Assembly: GCA_007118495.1 (NCBI GenBank)
Contig: SKRM01000009.1
Span: 22,781-86,780 of the forward strand
DNA length: 64,000 nucleotides
Reading direction: 5' to 3'
Source of the DNA: Bacteroidales bacterium
Lineage (GTDB): Bacteria; Bacteroidota; Bacteroidia; Bacteroidales; UBA7960
Shown here: positions 50,524 to 58,994 of the stretch, piece after piece
Layout of the letters: every line of letters begins with the position of its first letter
How positions within the stretch are numbered: position 1 is the stretch's first letter
Made by a program: the position numbers and the translations under genes
The notes under the pieces: model-generated
The model's input: the letters and a program-made list of their open reading frames with translations, nothing else
Database searches by the model: none
Told to the model about the DNA's origin: nothing

Positions 50524-52221
50524 TTAAAGTATTCCTTTACTGCTGGGGGTGGCACCGGAACTATTTCGGGCAACGGCCATAAGTAACGTTTTTGCAAAGG
50601 CCTTAAAGATGGCCTCTATCTTGTGGTGGTCATCTTCGCCTCTGGCACTGATATGGATATTACACCTGGCAGATTCAGCCAGAGAACGGAAAAAGTGGCT
50701 GAAAAGGGTTGTGGGTATGTCTCCAATATGCGGAGCATTGAATGATGCCTCCCATTTAACATAGTTTCTGCCGCCCATATCAAGAAGTACTGTGGCGTCG
50801 CTGTCATCCATGGGGAGGGAGAATCCATACCTTTCCATTCCTTTTTTATCTCCCATAGCCTCAAGCAGGGCCATTCCCAGACAAATGCCTGTATCTTCGA
50901 TGGTGTGGTGCGGGTCTGTCTCCAAATCGCCCTTGGCTATGATCTCCAGATCAACCATGCCGTGACGGGCAATTTGGTGAAGCATGTGGTCAAAAAAGCC
51001 CAATCCGGTGCTGATATTTGCATATCCGTTTCCATCGAGATTCAGCTGAAGTGTGATATCTGTTTCGGATGTTTTTCGCCTGATTGCAGATGTACGGTGA
51101 GGCTTTTGCTGTGTCCGGGTAACGGAGTCGTTTGCAGTCTGTGTCCCTGCTGTCTTTGAAAATGGGGTAAATGATTGCCATACGGTAATCAGTCGCTGAT
51201 TTTCTTCTGCTGTCCCCACGCTTATTCTCAGGCACCCGTCACAACCGGGTTCACTGGTTCGGTTTCTGACAATAATCCCATTATTAACCAAATACTTGAA
51301 AACAGCGGGGGCGTCACTGGTCTTGACTAAAAGAAAGTTTGCATCAGAAGGGTAAACCTTTTCAACCAGCGGCAGGCTTTTGATTGCCATAGCCAGTTCT
51401 TCGCGCAGATAAACAGTCTTTTTTAATTGCAGCAGATAGGAACCGTGGCTGTCCAGTGCTTTTTCAGCGAGTTCAATTGAGGGGGTCCCCAGGTTGTAGG
51501 GAAAGCGAACCTTGTTAAGAACAGCCTGTATGTCGGCTGATGCATACGAAACCCCCACCCTTGCACCAGCCAGCCCATAGGCCTTTGAAAATGTTTGCAT
51601 AACCACCAGGTTGGGATAGGTTTTCAGGTAGGGAAGCATGCTATTGTGTGGTGAGAAGTCAATGTAAGCTTCATCAACCACCACCAGGCCGCTAAATTGT
51701 TCAAGCAGTTTGATGATTTCACCGACGGGCTGTGTGTTTCCCGAAGGGTTGTTGGGATGGCAAATAAATAGGAGCCGGGTGTCGGGTCTTGTTTGCTTAA
51801 GGGTGGCAGAGGCATTAATCATAAAGTTGGTGTCAAGTGAGACGTTGATTACCTCAAGCTGGTTAACTGCAGCCCTGACGGCGTACATGCCAAATGTGGG
51901 CGGAAAGACCACAACCGAATGTTCACCGGCTGCCGTAAATGACCTCATTAACATATCAATAATCTCGTCTGAACCATTGCCCAGGAACACCTGCCCGGGT
52001 TCAAGTCTCTTTATTGCGGCTAATTTTTCTCTCAGTGAGAAGTTCTGGCTGCCCGGATAACGGTTGATATTTGCGGGCATATCCGGCAAGGCCCGGGGCT
52101 GTTCGTTGGCATCAAGAAAAACCAGATCATCACCGTTTTTTTTGTAGTCATCTCTTGCCGATGTATAGGGTCTGAGGGTTGCGATATGATCGGGAATGAT
52201 TGATCGAAGATTGAATTCCAT
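50524..52221 (-). CDS. Fused histidinol-phosphate aminotransferase (HisC) and imidazoleglycerol-phosphate dehydratase (HisB C-terminal type)
   Basis: HisC (ANEQPRALP, FLGNGSDEIIDML, TFSKAYGLAGARVG) from 52221 continuing in frame through a ~25-aa linker into complete IGPD (RTSAIRRKTSETDI..., GLGFFDHMLHQIARHG, DDHHKIEAIFKAF). Confidence 0.9.
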   Translation of the reverse strand: MEFNLRSIIPDHIATLRPYTSARDDYKKNGDDLVFLDANEQPRALPDMPANINRYPGSQNFSLREKLAAIKRLEPGQVFLGNGSDEIIDMLMRSFTAAGEHSVVVFPPTFGMYAVRAAVNQLEVINVSLDTNFMINASATLKQTRPDTRLLFICHPNNPSGNTQPVGEIIKLLEQFSGLVVVDEAYIDFSPHNSMLPYLKTYPNLVVMQTFSKAYGLAGARVGVSYASADIQAVLNKVRFPYNLGTPSIELAEKALDSHGSYLLQLKKTVYLREELAMAIKSLPLVEKVYPSDANFLLVKTSDAPAVFKYLVNNGIIVRNRTSEPGCDGCLRISVGTAEENQRLITVWQSFTPFSKTAGTQTANDSVTRTQQKPHRTSAIRRKTSETDITLQLNLDGNGYANISTGLGFFDHMLHQIARHGMVDLEIIAKGDLETDPHHTIEDTGICLGMALLEAMGDKKGMERYGFSLPMDDSDATVLLDMGGRNYVKWEASFNAPHIGDIPTTLFSHFFRSLAESARCNIHISARGEDDHHKIEAIFKAFAKTLLMAVARNSSGATPSSKGIL

Positions 52222-52244
52222 GGTAGTTCCCTTATTTTGTTTTA

Positions 52245-53525
52245 TTATGACAATGGTTGTTGAATTCTTTGCAGAACGGCATTGGCATGGGCCTCCAGCT
52301 GTTCTGCCCTGGCCATGTGAAGAACCGAAGGGGCCAGGAGCAACAAGCCGTCTCTGGTAATTTCCTGAAAGGTGATGCTTTTCATAAATGCAGATGTTGT
52401 TACTCCACTCCATGCCCTGGTAGCTCCCCCCGTTGGCAGGGTGTGATTTGTACCGCTGGCGTAGTCTCCTGCCGACTCCGGGCTGTAATTACCCAAAAAA
52501 ACCGACCCGGCATTTGTCACTTTTTCTGCAACAATGGCTGCATTATCTACCGAAAGAATGAGATGTTCGGGCCCGTAATAATTACTTATTTCCATGGCCT
52601 GATCCAGATTACCCACAAGGATGGCCAGCCCATGTTCAAGAGCTTTTCGTGCGGTTTCTTTTCTGGGCAGGTGTTCAAGCTGTGTCTCCAATTCGTCAAT
52701 GGTTTGTCTGATGAACGCCATGGAGTCTGAAAGGAGAATAACCTGACTGTCTGGCCCGTGCTCTGCCTGTGAAAGAAGATCAGCGGCCGCATAAGCAGGC
52801 TTTGCAGTGCTGTCAGCAATAACCATAACTTCAGATGGTCCGGCCGGCATATCAATGGCTACTCCGCGGGCTGCCATAAGCATCTTGGCAGTAGTTACCC
52901 ATTGGTTTCCTGGCCCGAAAACCTTGTCAACCCCTGGAATGCTCTCAGTACCAAGTGCCATGGCTGCAATGGCTTGTGCCCCTCCAACCGAAAAAACCCT
53001 TACCGGGAAAAGGCTAAGAGTGTAAAGGAGCTCCGGTGGTGCACCCGGAGGTGTACAGGCGATAATTTCACGGCAACCCGCCAGGATGGCAGGAATGGCG
53101 GTCATCAGAACTGTGGATAAAAGCGGGGCAGTACCGCCGGGTATGTACAAACCTACTTTTTCGATGGCCTTGTAACGGATACTGCATCGTACGCCTGGCA
53201 TTGTTTCAAGGCTTACCTGCCGGGGGATCTGGGCAGTATGAAACGATCTGATATTTTCAGCTGCAAGCCTGATGGCTGATTTGAGATGGTCGTCGACATC
53301 GGTGGCTGCCTGTTTTAATTCATCAATTGTCACCTCAAAGCGTTCAGGTACCTGTCCCTCAATTTCACGGCTAATGGCGCGAAGAGCCTTGTCTCCGCCT
53401 TCTTCTACCCTAAGGATTATATTCCTGACTATTTCTTCAATGTCGTTTTGTGGTGGGGCGGGTCGGCGAAGTACGACGGGGTAGTCATCCGGACCAATGT
53501 GTTCAATAAGCTTCATGATATGCAT
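52245..53525 (-). CDS. hisD: Histidinol dehydrogenase
   Basis: VGLYIPGGTAPLLSTVLM, MPAGPSEVMVIAD, SAGDYASGTNHTLPT. Confidence 0.95.
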   Translation of the reverse strand: MHIMKLIEHIGPDDYPVVLRRPAPPQNDIEEIVRNIILRVEEGGDKALRAISREIEGQVPERFEVTIDELKQAATDVDDHLKSAIRLAAENIRSFHTAQIPRQVSLETMPGVRCSIRYKAIEKVGLYIPGGTAPLLSTVLMTAIPAILAGCREIIACTPPGAPPELLYTLSLFPVRVFSVGGAQAIAAMALGTESIPGVDKVFGPGNQWVTTAKMLMAARGVAIDMPAGPSEVMVIADSTAKPAYAAADLLSQAEHGPDSQVILLSDSMAFIRQTIDELETQLEHLPRKETARKALEHGLAILVGNLDQAMEISNYYGPEHLILSVDNAAIVAEKVTNAGSVFLGNYSPESAGDYASGTNHTLPTGGATRAWSGVTTSAFMKSITFQEITRDGLLLLAPSVLHMARAEQLEAHANAVLQRIQQPLS

Positions 53526-53559
53526 GTTTTTAATGAATATGATCGTTGTGTTTCTGTAA

Positions 53560-54423
53560 TCAGGTTATCATCTTTTCAATGGGAACCACAAGGATACCCT
53601 CTGCACCCGCATCCTTTAAATTGTCTATAACTTCCCAAAAGTCATCTTCTTTTACAACCGAGTGGAGTGAAAACCACCCTTCAATGGCCAATGGCATGAT
53701 GGTAGGGCTTTTGACTCCGGGCAGCAGCCTGGTAATGGCATCAATTTTGTCGCCAGGTGCATTCAACAGGATGTATTTGTTGTTCTCAGCACGCTGTACT
53801 GAGGTAATCCTGAATAACAACTGGTCAAGCAGTTTTTTTTGTTGGGGCTCAAGGTCGGGTCTGGCAATAATCACGGCCTCACTTTCCATTACACGCTCCA
53901 CTTCTTTCAATCCATTACTTAACAATGTGCTGCCAGAGCTTACGATCTCGAAAATGGCATCTGCGAGACCCAGTCCGGGTGTGACCTCAACAGAGCCGCT
54001 GATTGAATGAATTTCGGCATCGATCTGGTTTTTGCGCAGAAACTCCTCCAGTAAAAACGGGTAGGAGGTGGCAATTCTCTTTCCGTTCAAGCTTTCTCTG
54101 CCCTGGTAGGATAATTTTTCGGCAATGGCAATAGATAGCCTGCACCGTGAAAATCCAAGCGGGCGAATAACCTCCACATTCTTATTCTTTTCAAGCACCT
54201 CATTTAGTCCCAGGATGCCCGCGGCCGCCACCCCGTCTTCAACATACTGGGGTATGTCATCATCACGCAGAAATATCAGCTCAAGTGGAAATCCCCTGGC
54301 TTTGGCTTTCAGGTGGTTGGTTCCGTTCTGGATTCGGATACCGCATTTTTTTAAAAGGCTCAGGGAGCCTTCGCTCAGACGACCACTTTTTTGAATGGCC
54401 AGTGTCAGTGTGTTTTCTTTCAT
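53560..54423 (-). CDS. hisG: ATP phosphoribosyltransferase (long form)
   Basis: LTLAIQKSGRLSEGSLSLLKKCGI; C-terminal regulatory domain present. Confidence 0.93.
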   Translation of the reverse strand: MKENTLTLAIQKSGRLSEGSLSLLKKCGIRIQNGTNHLKAKARGFPLELIFLRDDDIPQYVEDGVAAAGILGLNEVLEKNKNVEVIRPLGFSRCRLSIAIAEKLSYQGRESLNGKRIATSYPFLLEEFLRKNQIDAEIHSISGSVEVTPGLGLADAIFEIVSSGSTLLSNGLKEVERVMESEAVIIARPDLEPQQKKLLDQLLFRITSVQRAENNKYILLNAPGDKIDAITRLLPGVKSPTIMPLAIEGWFSLHSVVKEDDFWEVIDNLKDAGAEGILVVPIEKMIT

Positions 54424-54440
54424 TTTTTTAGGGTAGGTTT

Positions 54441-54474
54441 AAAAAAAAAGATCCGCCAATGGAGGCGGATCTTT
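54441..54474 (-). terminator. his attenuator terminator 2 (hisG-proximal)
   Basis: Minus strand AAAGATCCGCC-TCCATT-GGCGGATCTTT with a run of T's. Confidence 0.88.
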
Positions 54475-54501
54475 CTGCAATTGTATGGTTTGTGTTTCAT
54501 T

Positions 54502-54579
54502 TTAATCCATACCTGAGCTTGTCCGCCGCCTGGAGCGCAGATGATGTACATGCATGGTATGGTGGTTTAAGAAGGTCAT
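54502..54579 (-). promoter_or_regulatory. Putative second his leader peptide MTFLNHHTMHVHHLRSRRRTSSGMD*
   Basis: 26-codon ORF read on the minus strand; five His in residues 6-13; lies between two intrinsic terminators upstream of hisG. Confidence 0.7.
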
Positions 54580-54587
54580 GGTATGAT

Positions 54588-54620
54588 AAAAAAAAGCCCC
54601 GGGATAATTCACCGGGGCTT
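54588..54620 (-). terminator. his attenuator terminator 1
   Basis: Minus strand AAGCCCCGG-N9-CCGGGGCTTTTTTTTT. Confidence 0.88.
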
Positions 54621-54655
54621 ACTGGTTATGTTGCTATATGATCCATAACGACTAA

Positions 54656-54712
54656 TCAGCACCCGGTTGGGGGGTGTGTATGATGGTGGAAGTTATGGAT
54701 AGTGAAATTCAT
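54656..54712 (-). promoter_or_regulatory. Putative his leader peptide MNFTIHNFHHHTHPPTGC*
   Basis: 19-codon ORF, 5 His of 18 residues including HHHTH; followed by terminator 1; antiterminator ACCGGGUGCU can pair with AGCCCCGGU. Confidence 0.85.
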
Positions 54713-54731
54713 TTCTTGTTTTTTTCGGTTG

Positions 54732-54761
54732 TAAAAGTACATGTTTTTATTTAAAAACAAA
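54732..54761 (-). promoter_or_regulatory. Candidate Bacteroidetes-type promoter of the his operon
   Basis: Minus strand TTTG-N18-TACTTTTA, resembling TTTG/TAnnTTTG, ~20 nt upstream of the leader ATG. Confidence 0.45.
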
Positions 54762-54782
54762 AAATACTTCATTTTGTTTGCT

Positions 54783-55784
54783 CTAGCCTGTTTTTGTCGG
54801 AACATATCCCCGTGAAGCTGCAAGTAATTTGAAGTCGGCCAGGGCAATAGCCGTTATAGATTCAATGACAACTGGTACTCTCAGGGCAATACAGGCATCG
54901 TGACGGCCTTTTACCTCAAGGGTTTCGATGGTGTTTGATTTAAGGTTGATTGTCTTTTGGGCTTTCGATATACTCGAAGTTGGCTTTACGGCCACCTGGT
55001 ATAAGAGTTCGTTTCCGTTGGTTAGCCCCCCGGTTATTCCGCCGGCATGGTTAGAAGCTGTTGTCCCCTGGTTGTCAACGATGGCGTCGTTGTGCTCACT
55101 GCCTTTCATGGTGGCTGCCTTAAATCCTGAACCAAATGCAATGCCCTTGATTGCAGGTACGGCAAAAGCCAGGTGGGATATTGCAGATTCAACGGAGTCA
55201 AAAAAAGGCTCTCCCCAACCCATGGGGATGTTTTTTGCCCTGCATTCTACCAGCCCCCCAATACTGTCACCACTTGCAATTGCTTCATGAACAGCCGCAG
55301 CAATATCTTCTTTTCCCCCGGCCATAACCAGGCTGGCATTGATCTGAACGTCTGTCAGTATTTTTTTTGCAACCACACCAGCAGCAACCAATGCAAGGGT
55401 AAGCCGTCCAGAAAAATGTCCACCTCCCCGGGGGTCATTATACCCTCTGAATCTTCTTTTTGCCACCAAATCGGCATGTCCGGGACGGGGTGTGTCAGCC
55501 AGGTGGTTGTAGTCTTTTGACCTGATGTTGGTGTTGCTGAAATGAATGGTCAGGGGAGCTCCTGTGGTGTAACCCTCAAAGCAACCTGATATCAGCCGGG
55601 GTATATCATCTTCTTTTCTTGGTGTGGTTCCGGTTGCACCTGCTTTTCTTCGGTCAAGGTCGGCAAGAAAATCATCTTCTGAGAGGGGAACCCCGGGCGG
55701 GCACCCGTCTATGACTATACCCACCGACTGTCCGTGCGATTCACCAAATATATGTATTCTGAATAATCGGCCAAATGTGTTCAT
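54783..55784 (-). CDS. aroC: Chorismate synthase
   Basis: FGESHGQSVGIVIDGCPPG, RPGHADLVAKRRFRGYNDPRGGGHFSGRLT. Confidence 0.96.
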   Translation of the reverse strand: MNTFGRLFRIHIFGESHGQSVGIVIDGCPPGVPLSEDDFLADLDRRKAGATGTTPRKEDDIPRLISGCFEGYTTGAPLTIHFSNTNIRSKDYNHLADTPRPGHADLVAKRRFRGYNDPRGGGHFSGRLTLALVAAGVVAKKILTDVQINASLVMAGGKEDIAAAVHEAIASGDSIGGLVECRAKNIPMGWGEPFFDSVESAISHLAFAVPAIKGIAFGSGFKAATMKGSEHNDAIVDNQGTTASNHAGGITGGLTNGNELLYQVAVKPTSSISKAQKTINLKSNTIETLEVKGRHDACIALRVPVVIESITAIALADFKLLAASRGYVPTKTG

Positions 55785-57022
55785 GTTGTAGTAATGATTT
55801 GCAGGTGATCAAAGAAACCGGGATATGATTTATTAACGGCCTCTGCCCCGCTTATGTTCACGGGGCCATCGGCACAAAGCGCCGATATGGCCGCTGCCAT
55901 GGCAATCCGGTGGTCGTTGTGTGAATGAAGTTGCGCTGATCTGACCTCACCTCCTGTGATGATCATGTCATCGCCGTCTGTCTCTATTTGAATACCCATT
56001 TTATGGAAAATATCCATGAGGGTTGCTGAGCGGTCACTTTCTTTTGCCATGAGCCTTTTACGGCCACTGATCTTAGTTTTGCCCCTGCATTGAGATGCCA
56101 GGCAAACCAGGGGTGGAAACAGATCAGGGCAGTGTGTGGCATCAAATGAGAATGCCTGCAGGTCTTGCTTCCACGTCTCAATTTTTTCATCTCCTATGCG
56201 CACCCCGGCTCCTGCTTTGGCCAATGCTTCAATGATGGCTTTGTCAGCCTGCTTTGAGTCTGGCCTGAGTCCGAACATGGTGACTTGCCCTGCTATAGCG
56301 CCTGCCACCAGTATAAATGCAGCGCCACTCCAGTCGCCCTCTATTTTGTAGTTTGTGTTTTGATATGTCTGACCATGGGGAATATGGAATGTTTTATAAT
56401 TGTGGTTTGTCAGCCTGATCCCAAATGCCTCCATGATTTCAATGGTGAGGTCGATATAGGGTCTGCTCTTGAGGTTTTTGACCTCAAGAAAGGTATCTGA
56501 CATGGCCCCGGGTGAGCCCATCAAAATCCCGGTAAGTATCTGTGAGCTCAGTGATCCATCAAGGGTTGACCTGCCTCCGGGCATGGGCCCCCTAATATAA
56601 AGGGGTAGTTTGCCGTCGGTGGTATGGCAGGATACCCCCAGTGCCCTCAGAGATTCTCCGACGGGGTGCATGGGCCTGTGCGTCAGACTACCCTGACCAG
56701 TCAGTACTACTTGTCCTGCCAAAGAGGCCGCAATGCCTGCAAACATTCTTATCCCTAATCCTGATTCTCCACAATGCAATGTTTTACCTGGCAAACTAAT
56801 CCCCCCCCCGACGAACAGACGCTCACCGTCTTCAATGACCGTGGCTCCCAGATTCCGGCAAACTCCAATTGCGGCCAAAACATCATCACTATGCCCGGCT
56901 CCTGAAAGCTCAGACAAACCGGGAGCCATCGAAGCGGCAGCGATGGCTCGCTGGGCAGCGCTCTTTGAGGGAGGTGCCTGTATTGAACCTTTAACTGCCG
57001 AAGGCAAGATGTTTTTCTTCAT
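55781..57022 (-). CDS. aroA: 3-phosphoshikimate 1-carboxyvinyltransferase
   Basis: PPSKSAAQRAIAAA, CGESGLGIRMFA, KESDRSATL, HNDHRIAMA. Confidence 0.93.
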   Translation of the reverse strand: MKKNILPSAVKGSIQAPPSKSAAQRAIAAASMAPGLSELSGAGHSDDVLAAIGVCRNLGATVIEDGERLFVGGGISLPGKTLHCGESGLGIRMFAGIAASLAGQVVLTGQGSLTHRPMHPVGESLRALGVSCHTTDGKLPLYIRGPMPGGRSTLDGSLSSQILTGILMGSPGAMSDTFLEVKNLKSRPYIDLTIEIMEAFGIRLTNHNYKTFHIPHGQTYQNTNYKIEGDWSGAAFILVAGAIAGQVTMFGLRPDSKQADKAIIEALAKAGAGVRIGDEKIETWKQDLQAFSFDATHCPDLFPPLVCLASQCRGKTKISGRKRLMAKESDRSATLMDIFHKMGIQIETDGDDMIITGGEVRSAQLHSHNDHRIAMAAAISALCADGPVNISGAEAVNKSYPGFFDHLQIITTT

Positions 57023-57911
57023 TGATCAGGGCGTTGATGGTATCGTTTGTTAGTCCTGCAGCCGAAATGACCAGATCATGTGGTTTGCGGCTAAATTCAT
57101 TGATGTTTTTCGCTGTTAGTACAAAGATGTCGGGTTCTTTATTGTCAGGTTGTACATTCAGTTGTCTTGAAAGCACAGAAGCATCGGTTTTAACACCCAT
57201 GTAAAAAGCAGCTGCTTCAACGCCCTGATGAACAAGCCATCGCTCGCCCCGTATAATTTTTATTCCCTGTTGTTCGGTAAAGGCTGTAACTGCCGAGGGT
57301 TTGTATATTGCATCCAGTAGTAGCCCGTAATTTAGAGATTCCATAAATGGGGGGATGGCCTCAGGTAGCAGTGCAGAAACAATGGCATCATACCGGGGCA
57401 ACCTGCCGGGGTTTTCCCATGGAACAAAACTACCCCCAAAAGTATAGGCCAGTGATTGTGCCCTGGATGAGGTGCGGTTGCTGATGCTTACTTGTGCCCC
57501 GGCATTTACCAGACCGAAAACAGCTGCCCTGGCCGCCCCACCTGCACCCAAAACCAGAATGCGTGCCCCCCTGAGAGACAGTCCGGCTTCTTTAAGCGCT
57601 CCGGTAACACCCTGGTGGTCGGTATTGTGACCTTCTATCAGGCCATTATTGTTTCTTATACAGTTAATTGCTCCGATGGCCAGGGCATCCTGACTTACCT
57701 TGTCTACCATTGAAACAATGGATTCTTTAAACGGAGAGGTAACGCTGCCTCCTTTTATCTTCAAAGTTTTAACCAGCTGGATAAGGTCGCGGGCTGACCG
57801 GGGGCGGATCCTGGTGTATGTCACCGATAGATCATCCAGCAAGGGAGCAAATAGCTGGGGGCTTTTACTGTGCAATACCGGACTGCCGAATACTGTATAA
57901 AAAGTATACAT
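56991..57911 (-). CDS. aroE: Shikimate dehydrogenase
   Basis: FGSPVLHSKSPQLF, GAINCIRNNNGLIEGHNTDHQG, LGAGGAARA. Confidence 0.92.
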   Translation of the reverse strand: MYTFYTVFGSPVLHSKSPQLFAPLLDDLSVTYTRIRPRSARDLIQLVKTLKIKGGSVTSPFKESIVSMVDKVSQDALAIGAINCIRNNNGLIEGHNTDHQGVTGALKEAGLSLRGARILVLGAGGAARAAVFGLVNAGAQVSISNRTSSRAQSLAYTFGGSFVPWENPGRLPRYDAIVSALLPEAIPPFMESLNYGLLLDAIYKPSAVTAFTEQQGIKIIRGERWLVHQGVEAAAFYMGVKTDASVLSRQLNVQPDNKEPDIFVLTAKNINEFSRKPHDLVISAAGLTNDTINALINEEKHLAFGS

Positions 57912-57952
57912 TAATGTGTTTAAATTAAGTAGTATAATGTTAACCGTGAAGT

Positions 57953-58978
57953 TTACCTGCCCAAAGCAAATGTTTTAATTTCACTTAAAGGAATGGGTTC
58001 AACCCTCACCTTTCCAATTCCATCAATAAGCACAAAATGGATAAAATCGGCTTCTTTTTTCTTGTCTCTGGTAAGGGCGTCCATAATAAGGGCCGGATCG
58101 GTTGACGTGCTGACCGGAAGACCCAACATGACAAGCAGTTTTTCGATTTGTTCCTTTTCAGCCATGCTTAGCAAACCTTTCTGTTCTGATAATGCAGCTG
58201 CAAAGACCAGACCGATGCTGACAGCCTGACCATGGGGAACGCGGTCAATCTTTTCAACTGCATGCCCCCAGGTGTGCCCCAGATTCAGCTTTCGCCTCTC
58301 TCCCTGTTCTACCTCATCTTTACAGACGATATCTGCCTTAACCTTTATAGAGTGACTTACAAGTTTTTCAAGCAGGTTTTCGTTCAAATCAAGAATTGCC
58401 TCAGCTTTTTCAATAAGCTTAAAAAACATGCGTTTGTCGGCTATCAGTGTGTGTTTCACTGCCTCTGCCAGCCCGTTTCTGAGTTCGGTTTCGGGTAGGC
58501 TGGTGAGCATGGTCGTGTCGCAAAGTACGAATAGTGGCTGGTTAAAGGTACCAATGAGGTTTTTGTATCCATCAAGGTTGACACCCGTTTTGCCACCAAT
58601 GCTTGCATCTACCTGCGCCAGCAGAGAAGTGGCAACATAGGCAAAGGGTATGCCCCGCATATAAACCGAGGCAACAAATCCTGTCATATCACAAACCATT
58701 CCTCCCCCGATTCCCAGTAAAAATGCATCCCGTCCTGCTCCCTGTTCCATGAGCCATTGACAGATTGCCACTGCTGAATCAGTGGTTTTGCTTTGCTCAC
58801 CTGGATGCATCACATAAACCGGGTAATCCGGAAAATCTGCACTATATATACGGTGGACATTGGCATCGGTAATGATAAATACGTTGGCTTCTGGCAAATA
58901 TCCCGACAACTGGTTCAGGTGTTCGCCCACCAGGATGCGGCTGTTGCGAAAAAGGCCTTTAACAAATATGGTTTCCAT
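57953..58978 (-). CDS. aroB: 3-dehydroquinate synthase
   Basis: GIGGGMVCDMTGFVASVYMRGIPFAYVATSLLAQVDASIGGKTGVN, NLGHTWGHAVE; start METIFVKG at 58978. Confidence 0.95.
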   Translation of the reverse strand: METIFVKGLFRNSRILVGEHLNQLSGYLPEANVFIITDANVHRIYSADFPDYPVYVMHPGEQSKTTDSAVAICQWLMEQGAGRDAFLLGIGGGMVCDMTGFVASVYMRGIPFAYVATSLLAQVDASIGGKTGVNLDGYKNLIGTFNQPLFVLCDTTMLTSLPETELRNGLAEAVKHTLIADKRMFFKLIEKAEAILDLNENLLEKLVSHSIKVKADIVCKDEVEQGERRKLNLGHTWGHAVEKIDRVPHGQAVSIGLVFAAALSEQKGLLSMAEKEQIEKLLVMLGLPVSTSTDPALIMDALTRDKKKEADFIHFVLIDGIGKVRVEPIPLSEIKTFALGR

Positions 58979-58994
58979 GACAATGAAGGGTTTA

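Noticed and set aside
54422-54499. Short minus-strand ORF MKHKPYNCRKIRLHWRIFFFKPTLKK* directly before hisG, considered as a third leader
   Set aside because: Only two scattered His codons and it runs through terminator 2; likely chance.
54459-54641. 60-aa plus-strand ORF opposite the his leaders
   Set aside because: Antisense to the attenuator region and explained by its terminator sequences.
54656-54847. 63-aa minus-strand ORF in the track
   Set aside because: Only its last 18 codons (54656-54712) are meaningful, as the His leader peptide; the upstream part crosses the promoter-like region and overlaps the end of aroC.
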